Below are positions 13,001 to 24,955 of a stretch of DNA of 64,000 nt, one piece after another. Position numbers and translations under genes: made by a program. Position 1 is the stretch's first letter, and each line of letters opens with the position of its first letter. Origin of the DNA: Psettodes erumei (lineage: Eukaryota; Chordata; Actinopteri; Pleuronectiformes; Psettodidae); the NCBI GenBank assembly GCA_016785225.1, contig JAFBJZ010000437.1, positions 582,460 through 646,459 on the forward strand. Direction: 5' to 3'. The notes under the pieces are model-generated. The model saw nothing but the letters and a program-made list of their open reading frames with translations. It made no database searches and had not been told where the DNA came from.

Positions 13001-16000
13001 CGCTCCACAAAACAGCAGAAGTAAAGCACCATTCATTTTCTCTCCTGACCTACATTTTCTTAAAAAAACAACAACCACCTAACCTTTTGAAGATAATGAC
13101 AACCTTGACGGGCATATGCCTGATATTAAAATCGCATCTGACCTTCTGATTTTAGCTCTAATGGAAAATGGCGCAAAAAAACATCACCTTCATCAATAAT
13201 AGAGAGGTAAAAGCTGCAAAGTGACATAGTTGTCGGTTTCCTCCGCAGCTCCTGAGCGTGGCCCTGACTTCTGGAGAATTCTTCAAGATGATCCATACAG
13301 AAACCAGACCAATGTCACACTGCTGTTTCAGGTACACAAAAGGAAATATACATAAAACAAAGTTAGTGATGAACACCAAAATCTGGTGATATTCTTACTA
13401 TATGTTCTTTCATTGCTATGAGTCTTTTCATGGGATTTGTTCACACCAACAAAAATACAGAGTAACAGCCTCATCATTTAAGGCTTACCATTAAAAATGT
13501 TTAAACTGTGTTTGCTTGTTGTCCAGGATCTGCCGAAATCAGGGCACTCCTACTGTGTGGATGGTTTCATAGTCCAGCGCCAGGTCTCGAGCGGCTCTGT
13601 GTTGAGGGAGTGGATCGAGCTGGCGCCCTCCTACAGCTTTGAGTGGAACCAGGAGATCCAGACTGTGACGGTGGAGACCTACAACAGTCTGGGGAGCTCC
13701 ACCAACAACATCAACATGACGCTGGAGAGACATCCCAAACGTGAGTGAGCTGGGAATTACAAAAGTGAAAAATCATGCACGCAATCTGAGGATCAGTTAG
13801 CTCATCATCATTATTAAATCAGTACTGCAGTACCACACACAGTTCGACAAAAGTGAGGTAAAAATCAATGGCATGCGGTTTTACAGTGGTTAATCAGTGC
13901 ACACAGATTTGTGGCCAGTGATTACGTCCACAGTCACAGGTGCACATATACTTGGAAAGAAAAAAAACAAGGCGCTTAGCGCTGTCCACAAAATTGCTGG
14001 AAAACATGCATACACAGAGTTTCCAGTAATTATGTGTTTCTTTCCAAAGTATGTGAAAGATGGGAACACTAAAAATGAACTAACTTTTATTATTGGGTTT
14101 TTCTTTAATTTCCAGGAACTTATTTCTCAGAAACTTGAGTTTCAATTTTGTCATGCATTGGCCTGTTTTTACTAGTCTCAACAGATTTTACAAGTTTACT
14201 TTCTTATGGCCATTTCTTCTAACATGTGACAGAAAAATGTGTATCAAGGCTGGTGACAGTAACACCCGTCCATTTAAGCATTGCACTTAATGTGTGCCTC
14301 TGGGGATCCTATAAAAGCCCTGATGCAGCCATTAGCTTTACCATTGTAAATACTATTAGCAGCATTCCAACAGAAATAATGAGGTTCTTTTTTTAATAAC
14401 AGTACTCTTGTGTAATATGTTAGAAATGTCTGTGTCCCACTTTTGTTTATTTCTGTCCTATTACTCATAATTGAGAGAAGGCTGGTTTCATTAAATTGTC
14501 AGAATCTAAATGATTTTCCGTGAAGATGGCCAGTTTGGGGTTTTTTTGTCATTTGTTTTCCACAGAAAGTTGTTTGTTAGACATTTTCCCATTAGTAAAA
14601 CTAGCAGCAGGCTAAAATTGTCCACTCAGCTGACTTTGGCACAGGAAGCCATGATTTGCCTCATTATCACACTTAGTAAACTATTTAGCGACCTCTTGTG
14701 CCCTGTACTGGAGCATCTGCATTATTTATAATGGATTTTTCTCTCCTCACTGAATCAGGGTTTTTTTTTCCTTTAATTTGACATTTTTCAGTTTAGGGTA
14801 TGAGGAATGGTTTGAGTCCCATTATGAGCACATTTTAGGTGTTTTAGTGTACAATATTTGTTCATATAAGCTCTCCAATGAGGACATACAGCAGTTTACA
14901 TAGCAGAACTATTAGCATTCATTTGTGTTTATACAGCAGCCTCCCTTTATGAGTTCACACAGGAGAAGTTCCAGTTGTTAACAAACACATTAATAAACAC
15001 GTGGTGCTGTTAACCACATGTGCAATTATTAGAACACTGGTGTATTCAAAATGTGTATTCAAATTCACCAAATCTCAACACAAATTAAGATCAATCTTAT
15101 TTATAGAATCTGTGTCAGTAAGAAAATTGTTATCATGGGTGTCTGAGTCACCAGAGGGCGTTGCACTGAATGTTCCTCTGTGTTCTTTCTCGTCCACAGG
15201 CCGCTGTGTGCATTCGTTCCACGTAATGGTCATCAACAGCACGTGTGCGTCTCTGTCCTGGAGCCTGCTGGACAACAGCTCGGTGCCTCTGTCCATGGTG
15301 GTCCAGTGGCTGCCGCAGAGGCAACAGGACTCTGAGCATCACAAAGTCCAGAGCAGAGACACGTGGGCCAGACTTCCCTACACCGACCGTTCCGTGTACC
15401 TAAGAGGTGCCGTGCTCTGCTACCTGTTAAGTGGAAAGGAACAAATCTACTTTTGTCAGCCTCTAACCTGATTCATCATCTCGTAGGTGATTTTGGCTTC
15501 GGCTCTGAAGAATACGGCTTCTACTTGTACCCTGTGTTTGCTGAGGGAGAAGGGGAGCCAGTGTACACTACAGGTATGACCGGGTTTTCTGGCGGCTGTA
15601 GAAGCATCGTATTCATCAAAGTGCTTTGCAGGAAAGCGCCACTCTCATGCTTAGCAGCATGGTCACTCCATTATTGCTCTGTCCACCTGTTACAGCCACC
15701 AGAGGAGACCCTGTAGCCTACATGATGCTGATGATCATCTCCTTCCTCTCAATCGTCCTGTTTGTCACTTTGCTCCTCTCTCAAAACCAGTAAGAGCAAC
15801 TTTTAGATTTTTTTTAATGTGTATATCATATTACATAAATTATATACATTGAACTAAAGTGTGTGTTGTAATCACAAAACCTGTTTTTAGTACTACAGCG
15901 GCAATATGTTCTCTTGCAAAAGAAACTTTACTTTCTGATATACAGATCTTGCAGTTTTCTTTCTATGTTCTTTTATAGTATATAATTCTTTTATAATCTT

Positions 16001-17726
16001 GTTATGGGTTTTTTTGTGCAGCCAGACATCTGCAAGAGATGATAAATGATGTTAATGTCTGGGGTGAAATCTAATTCAGGGAGCAGAGACACTGACCATG
16101 AAAAATTAGGAGTGTGACATTTAAGACGTTGAAGGGGTGTAATTACGTTTGATGTTGGCTGATGGGGGGGAAACCAGGCAAGAGAGAAAGGAAGGTGGGA
16201 AACAGTGCGTGTAAATATCTGCTGTGCTTCTTTCCCAGGATGAAGAAGTTTGTTTGGAAGGATGTGCCCAACCCAAACAAGTGCTCCTGGGCTAAAGGAC
16301 TTGACTTCAAAAAGGTAAAAAAGATTTTTGCCCTCATTAAATTACTATGGCTCTATAGTCAGTTAGCTTAGCATAAAGTCTGGTAACAGGGGGAAACAGC
16401 TAACATGTCTCCGAAAAAACAAAGATTCGCTTGCAAAGTCTTTGCTTGTGCCTGGCACCTGAAAACTCCTCACACAGCTCTTTAAAACTATAACTTTTTA
16501 GCACTTGTTTTTACTGTAAAGTCCAAGTGCAAGTTGTCTTTTTGTCACTTTGATGAATAAAGATATCAGAGATAAAGATAAAGATGTTTCCCTTTGCATG
16601 TTTGCACATTTACTTTACAACAGCAATGTACAAGTCTGTGTGTCCACATGGAGTAAAGCAGTGACAAGAAATATGTTGTTCATTTCCCTTTTCCTTTATC
16701 ATCTTCGGTGTCTTCTCATGTTCACATATTTTGTTTTTGTTGACATCAGCACTTGACATCTGTTTTTCTGTCTGTTTTCAGGCTGACAACTTTGACGACC
16801 TGTTCAGACCCCCAGAGGGCTTGACAGCCTGGCCGCTACTGCTGCCCTCTGAGAACCTCTCCAAAGTCGTCATAGTGGACAAAGCTGACCTCTCAGCTCT
16901 GACAACAGCCCTGGTCCAAACTCCACTTGCATCCGTGACTCCCAACCCAGCTGCTGCCTTAGCCGTCACCCTTCCTCCAGGGTTTGACTCAGAGGTCGAC
17001 CAAACCCAGTTCATGGAAAGTGAAGTGCTACTGGGTGGAGTTCCTTCCATAGCCCTTAATCTGGATGCTTTAACCAGCTCACACCCAAGGCTAGATGAGT
17101 TAGAGCCAGTCGATCCCTCGGCAGACCAGCCTCCAGGCGACACTGACAGCTCTGCCCAGTCGTCAGTCACCTACGCCACCGTGCTGCTCTCTGAACCAAA
17201 GCAGGAGCGACAGCCCCTTCATCTCCCCTACAAGGATGGCAGTGGCAGCAGCTCCAGTGATGAGGGCAACTTCTCTGCCAACAACTCTGACATTTCAGGA
17301 TCTTTCGCCTGTGGTCTGTGGGAGCTGGATAGCTGCCGGGGTGCGGAGACAGACGACCCGCGACGCTCCTGCTCCTACAACTCTGTGGAGGAGCTTTCCG
17401 AAACATCGGAGCAAGAGGACGAAGGGGAGGCGAGAGATGAGAAGGACTTGTATTATCTAGGAATGGACTATCCGGCGGAGGATGAGGAGAGTGAGGAAGA
17501 GGGGGAGCAGCGAGAAGAGGACTCTAAAACTGGGCTGCTTAAAAATGTTGTTTTGAACAGAGAGGACAGTTCTGCGGAGTCACACCCTTTGCTTGGCCTC
17601 GAGGACTCCAGCAACCCAACAGAACCTCTGCCAGTGTCGACGTGTGGCTTTTCGCCGCTGTACCTGCCTCAGTTCAGAACTGCATCATGCGCGAGGCAAC
17701 CACAAGACAGCAAACCCCAGCTGTGA
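292..17726 (+). CDS. lepr: Leptin receptor, complete coding region in 20 exons
   Basis: This is a single-pass class I cytokine receptor for leptin that signals through JAK2/STAT. Coding exons are 292-305, 1082-1134, 2326-2565, 4256-4385, 4921-5111, 7693-7841, 8967-9108, 10535-10695, 10812-10911, 11251-11350, 11787-12001, 12130-12284, 12867-13020, 13249-13331, 13527-13740, 15200-15406, 15487-15573, 15696-15789, 16239-16314 and 16782-17726. All junctions are GT-AG, all phases agree, and the sum is 3510 nt (1169 residues; human about 1165). The order is signal peptide, N-terminal domain, cytokine-receptor module with WSDWS (294-298), Ig-like domain, second module with WSAWS (586-590), two FnIII domains, one membrane helix (about 807-826), box 1 (VPNPNKCSW, 839-847) and a long tail. 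Box 1 and the tail tyrosine motifs YATV, YYLG and YLPQ identify LEPR rather than gp130 or other relatives. The start exon is inferred from splice phase; the rest is firm. Confidence 0.95.
392..438. repeat. (CA)n microsatellite
   Basis: About 22 CA dinucleotides in lepr intron 1, preceded by a short C-rich and CCA-rich lead-in. Confidence 0.9.
1691..1713. repeat. (GT)n microsatellite
   Basis: About 11 GT repeats in the second lepr intron (1135-2325). No other feature is visible in that intron. Confidence 0.85.
2326..5111 (+). other. lepr: lepr N-terminal domain exons (three exons)
   Basis: Exons 2326-2565, 4256-4385 and 4921-5111 encode roughly residues 23-210. The first and last have open frames of 80 and 63 codons. 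The middle one is only 130 nt and was found by phase: the first exon ends in phase 1 and the last begins with one base, so a connecting exon was required. It has a CTCAG acceptor, a GTGAGT donor and a CRIEKKWEKLTC motif resembling CWLKGDLKLFIC of the human protein. The region is cysteine-rich and otherwise weakly conserved, as is usual for this domain. Introns of 1.2, 1.7 and 0.5 kb separate the exons. Confidence 0.85.
3556..3574. repeat. Poly(A) tract
   Basis: A run of 19 A within the lepr intron 2566-4255. I could not tie it to a retroposed element. Confidence 0.8.
5883..5909. repeat. (GT)n microsatellite
   Basis: About 13 GT repeats in the lepr intron 5112-7692. Confidence 0.9.
6165..6245. 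repeat. Possible remnant of a teleost dispersed repeat
   Basis: The text around AAGTAACAAAGTACTTAACTC resembles a very common percomorph dispersed repeat rich in AAGTA/ACTTAA words. The match is short and from memory, so the call is tentative. Confidence 0.35.
8272..8321. repeat. Compound (TC)n(CA)n microsatellite
   Basis: A short TC run followed by two CA blocks separated by an imperfect unit, in the lepr intron 7842-8966. Confidence 0.85.
8443..8480. repeat. 19-bp tandem duplication
   Basis: The unit beginning CAACAGTGTACTTAG occurs twice in direct succession (8443-8461 and 8462-8480) with two mismatches. It is intronic. Confidence 0.8.
9109..10534. other. lepr intron, no gene seen
   Basis: This 1.4 kb AT-rich intron contains one GT microsatellite at 10022-10053 and nothing else I can support. 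Confidence 0.6.
10022..10053. repeat. (TG)n microsatellite
   Basis: About 16 uninterrupted TG repeats within the lepr intron that precedes the Ig-domain exons. Confidence 0.9.
10535..10911 (+). other. lepr: lepr Ig-like domain exons
   Basis: Exons 10535-10695 and 10812-10911 encode the Ig-like domain between the two cytokine-receptor modules (about residues 307-394). The B-strand pattern ENVTVYCVF and the conserved Trp in TAMWVLNF match the human SNVSFHCIY and EIVWWMNL positions. In the mammalian receptor this domain contacts leptin through site III and is needed for activation. The intron is only 116 bp. Confidence 0.9.
11251..13020 (+). other. lepr: lepr second cytokine-receptor module (main leptin-binding module), WSAWS motif
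   Basis: Exons 11251-11350, 11787-12001, 12130-12284 and 12867-13020 encode CRH2, the high-affinity leptin-binding module in mammals. Visible hallmarks are the CETNGDINAMDCSW cysteine pair with Trp, a second cysteine pair (CVQDQSRRETC), the hinge VKPHTPTNVKAV, and WSAWSD near 12972-12989. Exon sizes and phases follow the mammalian gene. The coding exons are noticeably GC-richer than the surrounding introns. Confidence 0.94.
13249..15573 (+). other. lepr: lepr membrane-proximal FnIII domains
   Basis: Exons 13249-13331, 13527-13740, 15200-15406 and 15487-15573 encode the two membrane-proximal FnIII domains (about residues 602-799), the legs that position the receptor for signalling. The opening PERGPDFWRI matches human MRGPEFWRI, and the final FYLYPVFAEGEGEP matches human FSLYPIFMEGVGKP. 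Several N-glycosylation sequons are visible (NQT, NVT, NMT, NST, NSS). The 1.46 kb intron 13741-15199 is AT-rich and I see no other feature in it. Confidence 0.93.
15696..15789 (+). other. lepr: lepr transmembrane exon
   Basis: This 94-nt exon encodes about 20 uninterrupted hydrophobic residues (MMLMIISFLSIVLFVTLLL) between a short extracellular stalk and SQNQ, as expected for the single membrane helix at about residues 807-826. It is bracketed by a CAG acceptor and a GTAAGA donor, and its phase-2 end joins the box 1 exon at 16239. Confidence 0.93.
16239..17726 (+). other. lepr: lepr cytoplasmic tail: box 1 and signalling tyrosines
   Basis: Exon 16239-16314 carries the juxtamembrane MKKFVWKD and box 1 (VPNPNKCSWAKGLDF), the JAK2 docking element. 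The last exon, 16782-17726, encodes 314 residues with three recognisable tyrosine motifs: YATV (Y986, SHP2 type), YYLG (Y1079/Y1080, STAT5 type) and YLPQ (Y1149, YXXQ STAT3 type). They correspond to human Y986, Y1079 and Y1141. The presence of the long tail shows that this copy encodes the signalling-competent form. Between the first two motifs the tail has Ser-rich and strongly acidic stretches. The stop is TGA at 17724-17726. Confidence 0.95.
16350..16535. repeat. Dispersed percomorph repeat in the last lepr intron
   Basis: The text GTCAGTTAGCTTAGCATAAA followed by a GGTAACAGGGGGAAACAGCT block is very close to a repeat I recognise from many percomorph introns and 3' UTRs. Diverged sequence continues to about 16535. 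I do not assign a transposon class. Confidence 0.6.
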
Positions 17727-18890
17727 CGCTGCAAATGAACACCAGTAAATCTGTTGTATTGTGGACTGCGTCATGATTCAGCATGTGCCAAAGCAGATTT
17801 GCATCAGTTCCTTCAGGCATAGTGAGGTGTGGAGAAAAAAAATACCTCGACTTCTGTATAATTGCAAATTGATTTTAATCAATGCTGCTATTGTGAGCTG
17901 TTGGAAAAGGCGTCAGGAGGGCACAAGCCTCATTCGGAGCATTTCTTTATTTCTTTAAGGGGACTTTAGACCCAGATCCTACTGTGCCACACTGCTCCTC
18001 TGTAATTGTGCAGTATTGGTTATTGATGCAGCAGTGTTTGCTGACAAAAGTGAGCTCATATATTTTCAGTGGAGGTAAGGCTAGCAGAATAATATACAGT
18101 TAATGCTCAAAAGAGCAGCAGACAGATTGTACAAGCTGTACATCAAGAGGGGAGCGATAGGAAAGTTAGGTCCTCTACAAACTGTATATTTCACAATGTT
18201 GAAAACGCAGTGTGTCGTTACATTCACTCATCTGCTCCTATCTTAGTGAGGAAAACATGTTGCCTTTAATTTCTCTGCTGAATACTTTTGGTTGCATTTG
18301 AAGTGAAATGTGAAAGACCTTCAAATGGAATAAAAAAACGTAGAGAAAAGTGAAGTGAGCGAGAGAGAGAAAGGGGCCAGGATCTGCATGGTTCTGGCTT
18401 TCTCAAAGCACATTTGACTGTGAAGTCACGGCAAAACTTGGATGTCACTTCAGAGCTACTGATGTGACTCAATGAAACCAGCTAATGATGAAAACAGCTG
18501 TAGTCAGTGAGTAACTGCAGATGATTTTTTTCGGGGGGGCGCACAATTTTACTGCATTCGTCGGCAGCTTGCACATCAACATCTGCATGGACTAAATTAC
18601 CCACCAACCCAAAGAATGTCTTTTTTTGTACTTTGTGCTGTAATGTATTTGAGACGTTGTTACAATATGTGAGAAATGTGATATCTATTTTTTTCTGTTT
18701 GGCCATTAACACCTGCTGTCCGGTGTAAAATTTAAGAGGAAATGATATATGTTTTGAACACAGGAAGAGGACATGAATTCAAACGAACGGGACTTTTAAA
18801 ATATGGTTGAAAAAATTGGTATTGTATATGAAGATCCTTTGTCTATTTTTCATGGTGAAAATAAAGTATTTATTGTGATGTGTGTATGGT
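17727..18890 (+). other. lepr: lepr 3' UTR with polyadenylation signal
   Basis: After the TGA the sequence becomes AT-rich with no coding signal. A canonical AATAAA lies at 18860-18865, followed by a GT-rich stretch (about 18877-18898) that looks like the downstream cleavage element. The transcript therefore probably ends near 18885, giving a 3' UTR of about 1.15 kb. No mapped 3' end is available. Confidence 0.6.
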
Positions 18891-21800
18891 TTGTGGTCCT
18901 GGGATCAAGCTCAAGCATTTGCATGCAGGAGTATTTGGAGTTTGTTAAAGCTTAAACTGGTTGCAGGCGCGTTCATAACATCTGACAGGTCTTCACTGGG
19001 GTTTCAAATGAAGAGATAATACCTGGCCTCACTTATACACCCCTGATTTGGGACAATTGGTCATTAGTCATTCAGCAATAAAACTTCAAGAAAAAATAAG
19101 AATAAATGTGTTCCATGGCTCAAATAAAATATATACTAGAAAAAACTATTTAACCTCAAAAAGATGTTTTGACCTTTTCCAATCAAACATTCATTGTTGT
19201 CATATGATTCTGCACATGCACATGTCTAGACTGTCAAGTCACCCATCTACTATAGTAATACTAAAGTAATGTTCTGTCCCCTTGTGGCAGCATCAACAAA
19301 TTACAGCAGAATGGCATTTTAATTCATGCGGCGAATATACAGATGCAACAAGTTGTATCCTGTATTAGTTGGTGATTTTCTAATCAACATACTCATAAGA
19401 TTCCCTACTGCTAAATAAAAATTGGGTTCAACGTTGTTTGGTCTTTTACTTGAAATGTTTAAGAAGGTTCCAACTATTTACTGTCTTTGATGCATTAAAA
19501 GTCCACTAGAGGTCACTGTGAACTAAATCTAATAATTCCTACTGTATCTTTCAGCACGTGCAGCATTATGAAGGCAGTTTCCACAGCAGATGTTCTGTTT
19601 GGTTATTTTACATTTGAACAAAGTTTCACATCTGCCTGAATATATTATTAAAGCAAGAAGTGATTGATCTGAAAGAGGAGGCCCAGTTCACAGCAGTTGC
19701 CTATCAAATATTAACTTACCAGAGCTTTGAGTTAAGTCGCAATAAAAATTGCAAATGTAAAACAGATGTTTAAATTTCTGTACATTATAGGTCCAATTTC
19801 CATTTTAGTTTTATGCAGACTGTTACTTCATTGATGATCTAGATGGGAAACAATGTTTTAAGTGCTACTTTAATTTTATTGCAGTGGCAAATGTACAGTT
19901 GCCCATTTGTGTTAATTCCACAGACTGTTAACAGGGATTTTAAGTCACCTTGCAAAGACAAAAGGCATTTTTCTCTGTGACAAATATTCCCACTCATATT
20001 AGCAACCAGTTTAACAATGTTTTAGAGATCTTAAGACACTTCAGTGTTTTATATGTGTTGTGGTTGAAATAATAGTTAGGGAAAGAGGACACACCGATGC
20101 AGAAGAAGTATTAAGGAACTTTACTGGAACTGCAACCAAAAGCAGACAGGACTCTGATCAAAAATCTGATTAGTTTATCATTCTCAGTGGGAAAATATGT
20201 GATAGGCAGGAGTAGCTGGAAAACTATGGCAGAGGAAAAAGCGAACATGCTGGGGTTTAGTGGGAGGAAAAAGGTATAGGTGTGCAGGGGAAGAGTCGAG
20301 TGACTGAAAAAGAGTAAGAAGATGAGGGGGACAGGTCAGCTGTCACCGTGACTACATGCCAGGTCATAAGGAGTACTACTCATTCTGCAAAGAACAACCC
20401 TTTGTCTTCTGTGCCTGAACCATTTGTTACCAGGAAATTCAGTCATGTCTGGGGGGTTCACCCTAAAAAGTTGCAACCCAGCTGAATGTCACTTTTGCAG
20501 GTTTTGCAGCAGGGCTGACAAAAGATCCCAGATGAATTTTAAACTGCTTCATAGAATGAAAATCCAGACTCATGTCACATTGTCAACATTTTGATCTGGA
20601 TAACTGGGTTTTCATGTATGAAGAATGGGGCTGTGGCAGGGAAGGTCAGCCAAAGATATCTGGTTGCATTATGGAAAGGCTAGGATCCACTGTTTTTGGA
20701 GCTTGTCCCGTATTAGGGACTAAACAACAGGATACCTTGTCCTCTGTTTCAACATTTTCCCCCCAACTTTATGAAAGTGCTTGTTTTTACACAGGGTTCA
20801 GCTGTAGTATCACATCATTACAGCTTGCTTTGCCATAGATTCACACTGAATATGTTTGTCATCAAGGCCTATAAATCTGTCTGTACTGTCTGTCATTCAG
20901 ACGTATTCACATTTTTACAAATCACAGAGACTGAAAAGTGCTGCTAATGGAGCTTGGCGGGATATTTCAGTGATATCAGAGAGGCAGTATCCTTAAAGGC
21001 CCTCTCTGTTTCATCTCTTGTATTCGCCTTAGAAGGACATGGTGGTGAAGAGAGCTGCTAGCTTTGGCAAAGAGAGGTTTCAAAGCACTGAGGCCTGACG
21101 CCATGCTAGGCTCAGATATGGTAATAGAGAGAAACGCCTCAGAGAGGGGGAGATCTTCTGTGTATGCTTACGGGTATAGCTCAGGATTATGTCCCCTGAA
21201 CTGTGGTAAGGCACCTACTGTAAGGTGACTTCATGGATTCAAGCCTGAAAGCCATGGGACTCAAGTGTTTCCAATTTAGACAAAATTACTTCCCACTCAT
21301 GATCAAAACAAAGGTCCAAGATCAGAGCCAAGCTTTTCAAGTGATGCCACGTCTAGTGAAGTGACCCAGTTTCTCTCAGAAGCCCCACCACCACCACCTA
21401 CAAGCAGCAGCAGACCTCAGTACCTGTTCCTGATCTGAAAACCAGCAGTTTAACAAAGAGGCTGTGAGATAAACTGGGCCTGCAGCAGAAACACTGCACA
21501 TGTGAGAGCTATTTGGTGCTCTGCTGATCTTTCCGCTAAGACAAATTAACCTCATCAAGGTTCAGTCTAAACATTTGAAAGAGGTGAATGACCTTCTTAG
21601 AAAGACACAACACCAGCATGGAAAAATCTTTTTTCTTTTTTCATAATAGCACTGAACAGAAACTTCAAGGAACTGTACCTTTATTGTTCCGCAGTGAAAG
21701 GAGATTTAGTGGGCTGGGTCGGTCTTTGAAAGTTTTACTACACTTTGCATGTGAAGTGGTGTACACACATTAAGTATCTGTGAAATGTAGTAATCTTGTT

Positions 21801-24138
21801 CTTAAGACTGGGATTTTATTCATTAGTTGACTGAGACCGATTCTGGTGAAAAAAAATGAGATTATGCATATTAACTTAAATTTCCCTTGTAAAGACCAGA
21901 TGAGCTGTTGACTGTTCCTGGCACAAATGATTCTGTTCAGAGCCATGAACTCTGCCATGACCTGAGGAGATTAATAGGGTAGGGGCTTTTAAAAAATACT
22001 AGAACAAAACGTTCTAACAAAAACTCACTCTGTCACTGGTTTTGTTGTGTTATGAATCTCAGGTTCAAGGTCAAATATTCCTTCTTTGCAATAATGTGTG
22101 GTGTATGCAAGTCTAATAGTACCGCATATGTCCAGAAATGTGTGCATGCATATACATACAAATATGATTTAATGACATTTCTCCATATCCTCTTCCCTGA
22201 CCTTGTCCTCATCACTGCCAGGATCCATCCTTCTGGAAATGGGAGCGTCGCCTTGTGCTGCAAAATCACTTCCACAGAAGCCATCCTCACCTCCCAGGAA
22301 ATATCTGTCTGCTACTACAGCTGTCTTCAAAAACAAACCCACGTGTCGTAACTGATTTATGTTCGAGCTGGATGCTGTTGTCATCTGGAAGTATTTGAAT
22401 CGTCGCTCTGTTGTTGTGGAAGTGAGGTGGAAAAAGTAGGAGAAAACCACTTGGATGTGTCTTCTCTGCTGTTCCACGTGTCCCCTGGTTTCCATTCATT
22501 TCATAATAGTATGGAAACAGCCTACAGTGAATTTGAATTATCCTTGTGAAGCTGTGCAGTCAAGAAAGCTGGGCTGATGTAATGCTGACAAAAATGATGA
22601 ATAATGCAGATTTTATGTGCAGCGTGATAGACCAGACGACATGAGTGACTTTGAAGAATCTGATGAGTTTGACAATTTGGTGTACAGAAGTAAATGGAAA
22701 TATTTGACTGCTGCCTGCAGAATGATTCCATGAGAACAATGAGGTTGAAAGGCGAGGTGAAAGATACTAAAATGGGCTAAGAGGAAGTACAAAGCCCATT
22801 ACACAGGTCATTTCACTAAAGTGGTATTATAAAAACACTGATTAGTGCAGCTTTAAGGAGTTAAATCTGGTGATGGTCCGTTCCAGGGTGGTAAAAGTTT
22901 GGGGTAGAAAAAAAGTTAGGAGAAGAAAACCAACACCAACCACAGCTGAATAAAATGCAAAATGAAATTGCCAGTTCAATCTTCCTAAATTGCCTCCACT
23001 CCCCTAAAACACAGTGGTTAAAATTAGTGGATTTGTGCAACAAAACACAGATGGACTGGAATCACTGTGGGATAAAATGAATAAACATGTTTCACATCCA
23101 CTGGTGATCCATTTAAGTGCTTTTTAGTTTTATCAGCCCTGTGTGAGTCCATGTTCTGACATCACTGTTCATGCTCCGGCTGTTGCCATCAACCCTGTTA
23201 ATAGGAATCAGGAGAAAGATTTAGGAGCTTGACATTGGAAATCCCTCATTGATCGCCCGGCTTTAATTTGTGCAGCAATCGTGAGGGGCTTTAGCTACTG
23301 ATGTTTATCCACGTTGTCTTTGAAGGCCTTAAACATCTGGGGTAAAGGTCAGATTGTGGCAAGTTCACTACAAAACTCCACAACCACAAAGGAAATGAGG
23401 AAAATCTGCCTTTGCTGGTTTAGAGCCACATGTGCATGCAGCTCTGGCTACACTCCCTGTTTTAGTAAACAGAGGATAAAAAAATTAAAAAAAAACTTTG
23501 GCTTGGTTGCCAGGCACTACAGTTATTTGGAAAGATTTGGGTACTCTGGGAATGTAAAGCCCTTACTTGCTCCCTGTAATCTGTAATTTTAGCTCAACTG
23601 CACCTCTGTTGTGAGGAAATCGACGTGATCAACATCCGTGAGGATAGGGAGACACAAAAAGACAGAGAAAAAAGAAAGAGCGGCAGATGAAAAGTGTGGA
23701 TTTGGAGAAAACAGATGTCATAAAAGTATCTGCAGCAGGTGGAGGAGAGTGGAGCAAAACAGAGCCAGGGAGGGGGAGTGGCTGAGAGAGGGAGAGGGGA
23801 AAAAAAGAATGTAGACAGAAGCTGTGCTGACCCCCGGGACCCTCTCTTGGGGCCCTTTCTGTACTGGAGGCCTCTGAGAGGATTTGGGAAGACATGCATA
23901 TTGCTCCCTCACTCCATCGCTCGCAGACAGGGTTGTAAATTTATATGAGCTATTTGATGCCTGCTGCATGATTTAGGTTCAGACACCTGGCAATATCTGG
24001 TTTTAGAGCAAGAATTTTCCAGGGATGCAACTCCATGAACAATCAGGAGTGTTTAATGGTATAAATCTTTCTAAAATTATAAGATATGGTACTGTTTGTG
24101 TTTGGTCTGCTCTGAGTTGCTCAGATCATCAATTTCAG

Positions 24139-24414
24139 TCTTGGTTTGGTAGGGCTAATATGGACAACATGAACAGGTGGGTAGCTGGTCTAGGGAATGG
24201 AGGATGACAATAATCAATAGTGGTTTTCTATATTTACACACAGAAGAAAGAGCTGTTGCTGGGAAAGAGGCAAGGGTTCCGCTGCAGGCAAGTGAAGGGG
24301 CTCACGCCTGAACTCCTGTGTATATAACCTCTGCTGAAGCCAGTCTCCTCCTCCAGACCTGATGTAGGATCAGTGTTTCATTTCAACCTCCATGTGGGCA
24401 GTTGACCATTATTT
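24139..24414. repeat. Direct repeat copy A, unknown dispersed element
   Basis: About 275 bp that resembles 25962-26262 in the same orientation. Shared blocks include GGGTAGCTGGT, AGAGCTGTTGC, CTGCAGGCA, GTGAAGGGGCTCAC, CCTGAACTC, a TATATA core and a CATGTGGGCA end block. It has no coding potential. It could be two insertions of one short element, or terminal repeats of a decayed retroelement. Confidence 0.7.
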
Positions 24415-24955
24415 AAATTTCAATACAACTAAAATACCCTGAGTGCAGTTAACAGGCCTGTGTTCTGCGATCAGGCTCAACACAGTAATTAAAACCCAAC
24501 GTATTATCTAACTCAACCTTTCTCCATTATTGTTACTTGATGTCAGGAGAGAGGACATCTAGGTCATCAGAGCTCAGTGGTGATGAACAAGCATCCATGC
24601 TGCCGGTATCGAAAGATGCCATCAAAGCTCGTCCCTGTCGATTCTAACCCATTATCCCGCTTGTTGCAGGACGGAAAGAGCCATTAGCCCACATGTTCAT
24701 AGGGCACGCACTGATAATCTACCAAAACCATTAGCCCAATCATTTGCATGGCAGAACCCATTTGATCACTTGTTTGTGAGCAAAAAACGTGAGATGCACA
24801 TGAGTCTCTGAAAAAGTGACCTGGGGGCAGCCTTCCCGGCCCAGCCTCGTCTGTTGCAAGTGGGTCGGCTGAACGAAATGCCTCCAGATCAGTCGGGGTG
24901 TGTGTCACAAAGCATGCTTGTCTCTGGCTAATAGGGTGAAAGAGACTCAGCTGAA

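Noticed and set aside
16778..17170. 130-codon - strand open frame opposite the last lepr exon
   Set aside because: It is antisense to a well-supported coding exon, with no family resemblance.
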